A stretch of 64,000 nucleotides of DNA from Yamagishiella unicocca. Taxonomy: Eukaryota; Chlorophyta; Chlorophyceae; Chlamydomonadales; Volvocaceae. The first letter of the stretch is position 1. Every line of letters begins with the position of its first letter. This document shows positions 34,795 to 44,749 of this stretch, piece after piece. The DNA is taken from assembly GCA_003116995.1 (NCBI GenBank), contig BDSL01000061.1, positions 186,001 to 250,000 of the forward strand, written 5' to 3'. The notes under the pieces are model-generated. The model ran no database searches and had not been told where the DNA came from. It was given only the letters and a program-made list of their open reading frames with translations. Position numbers and translations under genes: made by a program.

Positions 34795-37700
34795 AACGCG
34801 CTGTCTGTCCGTCCTTGCATCGCGTGCGAGCGGTTGTTTTCGCGTGGTTTCGGAGCCGGCTCGGAAAGGCTAAGATTGCATCGGGTCGCGCCGGGAGGTC
34901 GCGGGATCGAGTCCCCCTGGTCGCGGGAACGGATCGCGACGCGCTCGCGGCATCTTTTGCGGCGCTCTTGAACGGAACGGAACGAGGGACAAAAGAACAC
35001 AAATATTACGTGCGCGGCCGGCTTGCTTCGCGCGTGCAGCGCCGTCTGAACGTTCGCGAACGTGAGCGCCGGGAAGTGCTCCCAAGGATCGGGCGGCCTC
35101 GCTCTTGCGCACGCAGCTCTCGGAAATCAATAATTATATGTTAGGAACGTCCCTGCTAAAATTGGCGGCTCGGGAACGCCGCGCGAAGACGCCCGGCCAA
35201 TTTCGCGGGCTCCGGCTTCTGCGGCGGATTCCCCCCCAGCTGCGAGCAAGGATTGCGTCGCGCCCACATCGCCGTTTGCAGCGCTATTGAACCCAACGGA
35301 ACAATTGACAATAGAACGCAAATGTACGTGCTGCGGGCGACTTGCTTCGCGCATGCAGCGCCGTTTCAACGTTCGCGAAAATGGGCGCCGGGAAGCGTTC
35401 AAAAGCATCGGACGGCCTCCCTCTTGGGCACGCAGCTATCCGATAGCAATAACGTGATGAAAGGAACGTCCTCGCTAAAATTCCCGGCTCGGGAACGGCG
35501 CGTGAGGACGTCCAGGCAAATCGGCAAGCATCGGCTCCTGCTGCAAGCGTCGATCGGCCTCGCTCTTGGGCACGCAGCTATCCGATAGCAATAACTTGAT
35601 AAAAGGAACGTCCCCGCTAAAATTCGGCCCTCGGGAACGCCGCGTGAAGGCATCTGGGCGGTTGTACGACATGTGAACTGACCGCAACTGAGCATTCCTG
35701 AACGCAACTGCTCAAGAAACAGTAGGAGAACAACATGGCCAACATCCCTGCTAAACTTCGCCCCTCGAGGAAGCCGCGCGAGCCCAGGACGACGCCGCTC
35801 GTCCCGTGGGTCGGCCATCGCCGCCGCGCGCGCCTCGCGCCCCTCGCGCCCCTCGCGCGAACGGAAAATGGAACGACGGGACGAACGCGATCACCGGGGA
35901 GCTACGGCCCCCCCCGCGCTGAACGCGGCTAGTCTGTCGCCGTCCGGATCGCGCGTCGCGCGGGTTGGTGGTTTCGCGTGGTTTCGGAGCGGGCTCGGAA
36001 AGGCTGAAATTGCATCGGGTCGCGCCGGGAGGTCGCGGGATCGAGTCCCCCCGGCTGCGGGAATGGATCGTGTCGCGCTCGCGGCATCTTTTGCGGCGCT
36101 CTTGAACGGAACGGAACGAGGGACAAAAGAACACAAATATTACGTGCGCGGGCGGCTTGCTTCGCGCGTGCAGCGCCGTCTGAACGGTCACGAACGTGAG
36201 CACCGGGAAGTCCTCCCAAGCATCGGGCGGCCTCGCTCTTGCGCACGCAGCTCTCGGAAATCAATAATTATATGTTAGGAACGTCCCTGCTAAAATTCGC
36301 GGCTCGGGAACGCCGCGCGAAGACGCCCGGGCAATTTCGCGGGCTCCGGCTTCTGCGGCGAAATGCCCCCCCGCTGCGAGCAAGGATTGCGTCGCGCCCA
36401 CATCGCCGTTTGCAGCGCTATTGAACGCAACGGAACGAGTGACAATAGAACGCAAATGTACGTGCTGCGGGCGACTTGCTTCGCGCATGCAGCGCCGTTT
36501 CAACATTCGCGAAAATGGGCGCCGGAAGCGTTCAAAAGCATCGGACGGCCTCGCTCTTGGGCACGCAGCTATTCGATAGCAATAACTTGATGAAAGGAAC
36601 GTCCCCGCTAAAATTCGCGTCTCGGGAACGCCGCACGAGGACGTCCGCCCAAATCGGCAAGCATCGCCTTCACGGCAGGTTCCATGGGCGTCGCTCTTGG
36701 GCACGCAGCTATCCGATAGCAATAACTTGATGAAAGGAATGTCCTCGCTAAAATGCCCGGCTCGGGAACGACGCGTGAGGACGTCCAGGCAAATCGGCAA
36801 GCATCGGCTCCTACTGCAAGCATCGATCGGCCTCGCGCTTGGGCACGCAGCTATCCGGTAGCAATAACTTGATAAAAGGAACATCCCCACTAAAATGCGC
36901 CTCTCGGGAACGCCGTGTAAAGACATCTGGCCGGTTGTACGACAGGTCGCTTCGAACCCGCAACACCGCCTGCAACGTTCCTGAACGCAACAGAAAAAAA
37001 AACAATAGCAGAACAACATGGCCATCATGCCTGCTAAACTTTGCCGCTCGAGGACGCCGCGCGAGCCCAGGACGCCGCCGCTCGACCCGTGGGTCGGCCG
37101 CCGCCGCCGCACGCGCCTCGCGCGCCTCGCGCGCCTCGCGCGAACGGAATCTAATCAAACGACGGGACGGACGCGAACGCCGGGGAGCTACGGCCCCCCC
37201 CGCGCTGAACGCGGCTAGTCCGTCCGTCCTCGCATCGCGCGGCGAGTCTTGGTTTCGCGCGGTTTCGGAGCGGGCTCGGAAAGGTGCAAATTGCATCGGG
37301 TCGCGCCGGGAGGTCGCGGGATCGAGTCCCCCTGGTCGCGGGAACGGATCGCGTCGCGCCCGCGGCATCTTTTGCGGCGCTCTTGAACGGAACGGAACGA
37401 GGGACAAAAGAACACAAATATTACGTGCGCGGGCGGCTTGCTTCGCGCGTGCAGCGCCGTCTGAACAGTCGCGAACGTGAGCACCGGGAAGTGCTCCCAA
37501 GCATCGGGCGACCTCGCTCTTGGGCACGCAGCTCTCGGAAATCAATAATTATATGTTAGGAACGTCCCTGCTAAAATTCGCGGCTCGGGAACGCCGCGCG
37601 AAGACGCCCGGGCAATTTCGCGGGCTCCGGCTTCTGCGGCGGAATTCCCCCTCACTTGCGAGCAAGGACTGCGTCGCGCCTACAGCGCCGTTTGCAGCGC

Positions 37701-38675
37701 TATTGAACGCATCGGAACGAGTAACAAAAGAACGCAAATGTACGTGCTGCGGGCGACTTGCTTCGCGCATTCAGCGCCGTTTCAACGTTCGCGAAAATGG
37801 GCGCCGGGAAGCGCTCCCAAGCATCGGGCGGCCTCGCTCTTGGGCACGCAGCTCTCGGAAATCAATAATTATATGTAAGGAACGTCCCTGCTAAATTTCG
37901 CGGCTCGGGAACGCCGCGCGAAGACGCCCGGGCAATTTCGCGGGCTCCGGCTCCTGCGGCGGAATTCCCCCTCAGCTGCGAGCGAGGATTGCGTCGCGCC
38001 TACAGCGCCGTTCGCAGCGCTATTGAACGCATCGGAACGAGTAACAAAAGAACGCAAATGTACGTGCTGCGGGCGACTTGCTTCGCGCATGCAGCGCCGT
38101 TTGAACGTTCGCGAAAATGAGCGCCGGGAAGCGTTCAAAAGCATCGGACGGCCTCGCTCTTGGGCACGCAGCTATCCGATAGCAATAACTATATCATAGG
38201 AACGTTCCCGCTAAAATGCGCGTCTCGAAGACGCCGCGCGAGAACGTTCGGGCAAATCGGCAAGCATCGTCTTGACGGCAGCTTCCATGGACGTCGCTCT
38301 TGGGCACGCAGCTATCCGGTAGCAATAACTTGATGAAAGGAACGTCCCCGCTCAAATGCGCCTCTCGGGAACGCCGCCTGAACACATCTGGGTGGTTGTA
38401 CGACATCTTGCTTCGGATCCGCAACACCGTCTGCAACGTTCATGAACGCAACTGAACAAGGAACAGTAAAAGAACAACATGCCCAACATCCCTGCTAAAC
38501 TTCGCCGCTCGAGGACGCCGCGCGAGCCCACGACATCGCCGCTCGACCCGTGGGTCGGCCGCTGCCGCCGCGCGCGCCTCGCGCGCCTCGCACCCCTCGC
38601 GCGAACGGAAAATGGAACGACGGCACGAACGCGGACGCCGGGGAGCTACGGCCCCCCCGCGCTGAACGCGGCTAG
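34795..38675. repeat. Higher-order tandem repeat array, right part
   Basis: Continuation of the array split by LINE copy C, with the same A, B and linker units. Linker ORF starts are at 35735, 37018 and 38479. It ends abruptly after GCTGAACGCGGCTAGT at 38675, which gives the right border of the array. Confidence 0.85.
37216..38642. repeat. Duplicated 1.4-kb array segment (mate at 28140-29566)
   Basis: Right copy of the near-identical pair. It retains the uninterrupted linker GACGCCGGGGAGCTACGGCC, so it predates the LINE copy C insertion or was copied from an empty unit. Confidence 0.8.
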
Positions 38676-38731
38676 TACGAGATGCCAGTTTGGGCGCTGG
38701 TGGGGGGACTGGCCCCACCTCGGGATTAACC

Positions 38732-38837
38732 GCACTACTGTAGCACCGTGCAGCTTCTTCCCGTAGCGCCCCTGCGCATTAACCGCACTGTGCGCAGGGG
38801 CGCTACGGGAAGAAGCTGCACGGTGCTACAGTAGTGC
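38732..38837. repeat. Perfect 47-bp inverted repeat with 12-base loop
   Basis: Arms 38732-38778 and 38791-38837 are exact reverse complements (GCACTACTGTAGCACCGTGC at the outer end); the loop is TTAACCGCACTG. ATTAACCGCACT occurs both just before or at the start of the left arm (38725-38736) and at the junction with the loop (38778-38789), a direct repeat that points to a fold-back origin. Transcribed, it would be a strong hairpin. Confidence 0.9.
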
Positions 38838-38881
38838 AGGGAGAGAAGCTGTAAGTGCGTAATAAGCGTAAGATGGGCAGG

Positions 38882-38999
38882 ATCGGTGTAGCTCAATTGG
38901 GAGAGCCCGAAAAATCCAATCCTTGTGGCCTGGGAGATCCCAGGTTCAATTCCCACAAGGTGCGGCACAGGAGATGCAGGTTCGAATCCTGCCACCGAT
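38882..38999 (+). tRNA. tRNA-like sequence with replaced anticodon arm
   Basis: A seven-pair acceptor stem ATCGGTG/CACCGAT, then TA, a D arm GCTC-AATTGGGA-GAGC, and a T arm GCAGG-TTCGAAT-CCTGC are all canonical and correctly placed. Polymerase III A and B boxes are therefore present. The 69 bases between the D and T arms do not form a normal anticodon arm. They hold a separate hairpin, CCTTGTGG...CCACAAGG, with an inner CCTGGG-AGAT-CCCAGG and a second B-box-like GGTTCAATTCC. No anticodon can be assigned. It may be a tRNA pseudogene, a SINE head or an atypical intron-bearing tRNA. Confidence 0.5.
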
Positions 39000-41196
39000 C
39001 CCGATGGTGCGGGCAGCCAATAGCCATCGGTGTGGTTAGGGAGGACTAACTCTAGTATGAAGTGTTGGGGCTTAGGCCAGAGACGGGAGCGTGTGCGTCC
39101 TACGGGTGGCTCAACCATCAAGTACACTCAAGTACACCAAGCATGGCGGCATGCTGGACATGGAGCTGGCGGAAGACCGGTTTCCGGAGAGCGCTTGAAT
39201 CTCAAAAATTGATACAAATATGAGTTAGGGATGTGGCAGGAGCACCAGCCTCCGGCGAGTTGCACTAACTGGTCGTGTTCCACAGCGATAATGTGGCGTG
39301 GGCCTTAGCGATATGAGGTGGATTGGTACTGGTGGCGCGAGCGTATAGGGTGTACTGATGCCCTCACCGCCCCGCCCCCTTAACAACATGCCAGGCCTAG
39401 TGCCGGCGTAATGTAATAATAATAATAATAAGATGGGCAGGGGAAGGGGGACGCTTGGGAAATGGCCCGTGCTGGGGGGACCGTTGGCAGAGAAGGGAAA
39501 ACGGAAATGACGGGAGCCCCCCAGGTTGGAAGGATCATGGAATAGATGGAACAACCGAGACGTGCTGCAAGCACGTATCGGAAACGCTGGGTGAAAAGTT
39601 ATTTCGGGCCTCCAGCGTTGCGAGCATGTTGTTGGGCCTGGCGCAGCTGACGGCGCGGCTGCTGCTTAATTCTCTGGGGGTCAGACTGCGCAAGCGGGCA
39701 TAAGCGGTTGGTCGCCAATCGATGGTTGATTGGGGACTGGGGGCGGACGAGCGTCCTTGCTGAGAGTAGTGCCGTCGTCCTGGGGGCGGCAGTAGCAGCT
39801 ATCTACCTGGTAGGAGCAGCAGCGTCGTCAAGGGAGGCGTAACGGCAGAACGGCGGGCGGGAGCGCGTGACAGTGGTTGCTAGCGGGGTTGGTATCTGGC
39901 ACGACGTTGTCCGGATGTACCGTGTGCGTTACGGTCCGGCCAGTTCATGCATGTCATCTTCATTCCTGATTTACCTTATCGGCTGCTGCCGTGATGCACT
40001 ACGCCGAGGAACAATAGGATAGTAGCACCCATGCGAGGGCGGGGCCAGAGAGGGAGGGACGGAGGGATGGCCGACCGAGCGAGCAACCTCGTTTGAGTCA
40101 CTCGGTCTTCCCGCTTGAATGAAGTACCGCCGGACGCATTACCACTCATTTTCCATCCTTGGCATCTACCGCATCAGCACCGTGCCATGACCGCCCCGCG
40201 CTAGTGTCGGTGTGCAGGTGGATTAGGTCGTTCATCTAGTACACCTAGTACAATTATGATTATTAGCTAGTGCGATCTAGCCAGGTCAAGCGGGGGGTTG
40301 GCCCCTCGGCATCGTCGCCTGCACGTGCGCTTTTTGGCGGTTGCGTTCGTCACAGCCAGGCTTACCGTCATGAGCATTTTGAGCAGGCTTATCGTTTGTC
40401 ACGTCGTCATGTGCGTGTGTGCGCTTGCTTCGTGCTGTGACTGCCATCGCAGTAATGTTTTTTCAGGCTATGTAGTAGTATTCGTTTCAGTGGGCTCCAG
40501 ATCCAAGCTGTGTGTGCAGCCAGCCCTCCACAGCTAGCGGTGCCTGCTTGCTCCCCGCGAGCTCCTGCGTTTGTCCAAGGAACACCCAGGCACTCAGGCA
40601 GGCAGGTAGGCGCCCCGCGAGCAAAGGGCTGCGGCGCACTCAGCATTCGTCACCGCATCGCTAAATCCGGATTTGGCTTTATGTAGATAAAATCTGTAAG
40701 ATAAGGTCCACCCCACTGGCCGCCATTTAGAAGGCTGGGTCGTAGTGTTTGTGTTGTTGGCAAGTAAGCTGCGGGGGGTGTTATGCGACAGGGCCCCTGC
40801 GATTGTCAGGATCAGTCTCCAGTGGTGAACAGGGAGTAAGCGCGTCATGAGAAAGCAGGTAGCCGCTGGTCCCGGGAAGCATAGCAATCCTTCCAACTCG
40901 CCCGCCATATGAGGTTCGCCTGCTGGCATAGGGAACCGGCGGAGTGATGGCAGGAGGAGCGGGGCGGGGGCTGCGGTACAGCGACCCATATCATGTGCCG
41001 TACGCATGGAACAAGGAAGGAGCTGAAAGAGTGAGGCGGGTTTGTCTCATGGGGGGCGCTGGCAGCCGCTGGGCGAGCTGGTGGACAAGCAGTACTGGAG
41101 TACCACATGTCCCATCCATGTTACGCTGATCAGGCTTAGACCCCGTCCGGTTATATCGACGAGGCCGGCGTTACAAATGGCACCAACCACAACTTC
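39000..41196. other. Gene-poor stretch with one small dispersed repeat
   Basis: No exon chain was recognised on either strand. It contains the small repeat at 39330-39431 described separately. Open frames up to about 137 codons (e.g. 40594-41007 minus) lack family motifs. Confidence 0.45.
39330..39431. repeat. Small dispersed element with AAT tail, copy 1
   Basis: GGTGGCGCGAGCGTATAGGG then TGTACT, CCCTCACCGCCCCGCCCCC and a GGCCTAG-containing palindrome, ending in (AAT)n. It is the same element as 50678-50782, about 100 bp, in the same orientation. Confidence 0.7.
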
Positions 41197-41615
41197 GTTG
41201 TAACGGTTACAGTGGGTTCCAGACCAAGAGGTAGGACCATCGGGCGCATCGCCTGACACTGAACAAGACGGAGGAAACAAAAACCGACATGCACCGAAAC
41301 AAAGGCAAACCACCAGAACACCAAATTGACAGGCCGTAGGCATACAGAGCAGCAGCCAGCACCCCAGGGGGAATTTGCACTAGAGGCTCCCCTATCAGGA
41401 ACTGGCCACCAACCAACCTAACAGCCCAGCATCCGACAAACCAGTGAAGCGCCGCAACGATACAAACATCGGAACCAGCCACCTCTCATCCCATAAGGCA
41501 CGGACCCCTAGTAGGGCTCAACACGCCTACATAGCCAGAAAGTATGAAGCACGGGAAACCCCGCTCCCCACGACAACCCGAGCCGATCAGGAATCCACCA
41601 GTACCTCAGCCGGTC
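41197..41615 (-). mobile_element. LINE family 2, short 3' fragment
   Basis: Read on minus this is the 3' untranslated region of a second LINE family, ending GGAACCCACTGTAACCGTTACAAC. The same sequence occurs at 48646-49081 (plus) and 56387-56800 (minus), where it is attached to coding sequence. It is truncated at CCGGTC on the right. Confidence 0.85.
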
Positions 41616-43253
41616 AACTGTAGGTGTAGGTCAGTCGCAACGTTTGTAGTTTTATCGTCCGCAAACCAGAACTAACGCCAGATACTTGCATACTAGGACC
41701 AGCTAGGACTTTGTCGGCGCTTCGGAGCAATCCGGAGTGGCCATGACGGTATCTGAGTTCACAGCAGCAGAAATCAGTGGCAAAAAGCCTGCAATGTAAC
41801 GCGATAACGCATTATGTCCCCCGCACGCCAACCTGACCACCACACTGTTAAACAACGGCATACACATGTAGCAAGCAGTGTAACCGTTACAACAACCTGA
41901 ATGATCCGAGAAGGGAGCACCCAGTGTGTGCCAAACGGCGCGGCCCTATGTTGGCCACATGGCAACAAAGTCCGCGTTCCGCGGAGGGATCGACATGGCT
42001 CTGCACTCGCTCGTGGCTACAACAACACGGCTTCCGCAGCTATGTGTATAGATATAGGCGCTCTAAGAGGGCTGGCTATGCGTCCCCGTGCGCTGTACAC
42101 GACGGACGGTTGTACGACTATGGCCAAGAGCGGAAACGCCCCCGCGGGCCCCGGCTCACCAACAGCATGGAAAGCACACATCGGACAGCCCCCGAGCACA
42201 GCCCGGTCTCTAGGAAGAAGGTGATGCGAACCAAAACTTAGGGCAGCCTATGCAGTCCATCGGGCTCGCTACTCATGGCGCTGCGATCGCACAAGCACCT
42301 ACAAGCAGCTGCCACTGCAGCCACCGTAAGAAGTAAATGAAGCCAGCAGGGCTTGGATCAATGCTTATCGTGAGTCGGGCCATTAATTTAATTAAATTAA
42401 ATATTGCGTCAGTCGCGCCTGAACGCTTCAACACCTTCGCCGCAGCCGAGTAGGTGCGTGTAGGTGTACAGCGTGCGAACCCCGCAGTATCTGTGGGTCC
42501 GGTTCGGATCCAGTTCGTTACGAATCTCAGCCGAGCAATACCCTCGATGATGATAAGGACCATGTTGGGCGTTCCGTCGCGAGTTATGCGCACCCCGAGC
42601 AACCTCCTCTGCTGGCGAGCAGCTGGAATTTTGGAAGCTGCAAAAAGGCCATAACGCCACGTGACCTGCTACCGTTGTCTCACAACCGACAACGCCGCAA
42701 GTACGATAACCGCACCTCAGCCCTCAAGGCATCAGAGGCCAACAACCGTTATTCCAGACACGTCCTTTTCAAACGCTGCTGGGAGGTCCCGCAGCGACGA
42801 CCCCGCACCCAAGTCCCACAGCTACCAACAGCCTTTCCAACCCCACCACAAACGTCTTGCCGTCCATTCCCGCAGCCCCCCTCTGGCTCATGTTGTTGAC
42901 GACAATGCCAAAGCCGTATGAGCAACGTTATGCCACGGCTAATGCTGCCACCGCCGCCACTACATCGCCGTCCCGAATACGTGCGCTTCACTTCGCCCGG
43001 GCAGGCGTGTGGATGGGGAGGGAGGAGCCGCCTGCCTGATGCATGCTCTGGTAACTCAGAGCCGAAGTCTAGCTAGCTATCCCGTTCTACGGCACGCTGG
43101 CTTGCTATCTAGCTGCCGCAGTCCAGTCTGCTGCGTAACAGGTCGCTGATGTCGCTGACGTCGCTGTCACTCGTCGCTGCCGGAGGGCCAGCCCCGCACG
43201 GCGCCCTCGTGCCGCATCAACACCCGGGGTGAGGGGCGCCCGCCACCACCTCG
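41616..43253. other. No gene recognised
   Basis: No supported exon chain. A short GTAACCGTTACAACAAC at about 41881-41897 matches the LINE family 2 terminus and may be a residual tail. AT-rich TTAATTTAATTAAATTAAAT lies at about 42383. Confidence 0.4.
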
Positions 43254-44600
43254 CTACTCCTCGATGTGCTGCTGCAGCGCCTCCCGCAGCCAGGAGCTCA
43301 CCTACAAGGAGCGACGCGGCGGCGGGAGGAGAGGAGGTAGGGATGGAGGGGATCGAGTGGGTACGTACCGGTACTCAGCCAGAGCTGGATGGCACGTACG
43401 ACACATACACACGCACAGGCCGGGTCGGCGCAGCAGGCCGCCACACCCCCCGCGCGTGACAGCCTCGCCGCTCCTTACTTGCCGCCCCTCCCCAGCTAAG
43501 CACTTGACACTGTGTCCCCCGACACGCCCTCCGAGCTCACCTCGCTGACCAGGCGCTCCTGCTTGGCCTCACTGATCCGCCGCACCATCCAGGCGGGGCT
43601 GCGGTGGTCGGGTAGCGCCATCGCCTCCGCCCTGGCCTCCGCCTCCACCAGCTGCGCCCGGGTCAGCGGCAGACTCCGCGAGCTACAAGGATCCGGGCCC
43701 TGAGCGTGAGGCACCTCTCATCCTGCATCGTGCAAGTCTGGGGGTGCCTCAGCTGGAAAGCGGTCGGTTTGTCCAGAGTTGCACTCCGTGCCCGTTGTGA
43801 CCCGCGGGTCAATGCCGACGGCGTGTGTGATGTTCAACCTGCTGCTGTTGTACAACATGCCCTCCATTGCCTCAAGCCTGAAGGGGGCGGGAGCAGAGGG
43901 GAGGTCGGCCTCCAATGCTATTCACACGTGCCCCAGGGTTAGCTGCTTGGGCAACTTGCACCAGGCAACATGCAGCAGGCAACATGCAGCAGGCAACATG
44001 CAGCAGGCAACATGCAGCAGGCAACATGCAGCAGGCAACATGCAGCAGGCAACATGCAGCAGGCAACATGCAGCAGGCAACATGCAGCAGGCAACGCGCA
44101 GCTCTCACGCACCCGCCCACGCACCCAGCGCTACAGCGAGGCTCCACCACCGCCGGGCCCTCCGCCAGAAGCCGCATCGTGACCGTGCTACAGGGGCCGC
44201 CGGCGCCTGCATCGACACTGGCGTACGGCACAGCGACTGCCGCGTAGACGCCCACTGCCACCGCCGCCGCTGGTGAATGGTGTCCGACGCGGCTGGCGCA
44301 GCTAGTGCGACTGTCATCGTTGGCATCAAAGGCCGCAACCATTAGGCTTCGTACAGACTTGGACGGCGAAGCGTAGCTGTACGGCACTGCCGCCGCATCC
44401 GCCGCCCGGTCGAAGAAGCCCCTCACGTGTTCCCCCGAAACCTGACTCGTCACTACCGGCGGGAGGTTGCCGTTGCCGTTGGCTGCTGTCACCGGGTACG
44501 ACATGCCCGCTAACTGCTCCATACATTTCGCCGCAAGCTTCCAGACCGCTCACCAAACCGCCTCCGCCGGCGGCGGTGTTTTGTCCTATCGAGATCCGGC
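43254..44600 (-). CDS. Paralogue of the 17307-19544 unknown gene, model partial
   Basis: Three segments match the plus-strand gene in the same order: AADAAAVPYSYASPSKSVRS (about 44350-44420), then SPAWMVRRISEAKQERLVSE in the exon ending at 43541 with a GTGAGC donor, then VSSWLREALQQHIEE and TAG in the exon 43301-43254. The position of the last intron is the same as in the paralogue, phase 0. Upstream, RRRISIGQNTAAGGGG is in another frame near 44590, so either an intron or a frameshift lies about 44500. A 14-bp minisatellite sits in the presumed middle intron. Function unknown; it may be a diverged gene or a decaying copy. Confidence 0.5.
43962..44096. repeat. 14-bp minisatellite
   Basis: CAGGCAACATGCAG repeats about 9.6 times with almost no variation, ending in GCAACGCGCAG. 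Fourteen is not a multiple of three, so long Cys/Leu/Ala frames through it are artefacts. Confidence 0.9.
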
Positions 44601-44709
44601 GACGAGAGCGATACGTGCTCGCCCCACCCCCGCCAGCATTGCTGCTGGAGCGCTCACTGCTGCTGACCTCGCCCGGGCTGACGCAGCAACCGCGCCTGTC
44701 CGGAACGGA

Positions 44710-44746
44710 CAACGCCTATCACTAGGCGCGATAGTGATAGGCGTTG
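44710..44746. repeat. Perfect 15-bp inverted repeat
   Basis: CAACGCCTATCACTA and TAGTGATAGGCGTTG are exact reverse complements around GGCGCGA. It lies upstream of the minus-strand paralogue. Confidence 0.8.
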
Positions 44747-44749
44747 CGG

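Noticed and set aside
23283..38675. CRISPR-like regular repeats
   Set aside because: Units are long, variable and without unique spacers, in an intron-rich eukaryotic context; it is a higher-order satellite.
38855..39049. 64-codon plus-strand frame
   Set aside because: It lies over the tRNA-like sequence and its flank, with no protein motif.
41191..41625. Target duplication around the 41197 LINE fragment
   Set aside because: Only CAACT is shared by the flanks, too short to call.
42273..42654. Possible LON-domain-like exon (VRITRDGTPNMVLIIIEGIA)
   Set aside because: The resemblance is a single short segment, with no neighbouring exons or motif support on that strand.
43872..44247. Cys/Leu/Ala-rich and Gln-rich frames
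   Set aside because: They read through the 14-bp minisatellite, whose period does not keep one frame; only flanking segments match the paralogue.
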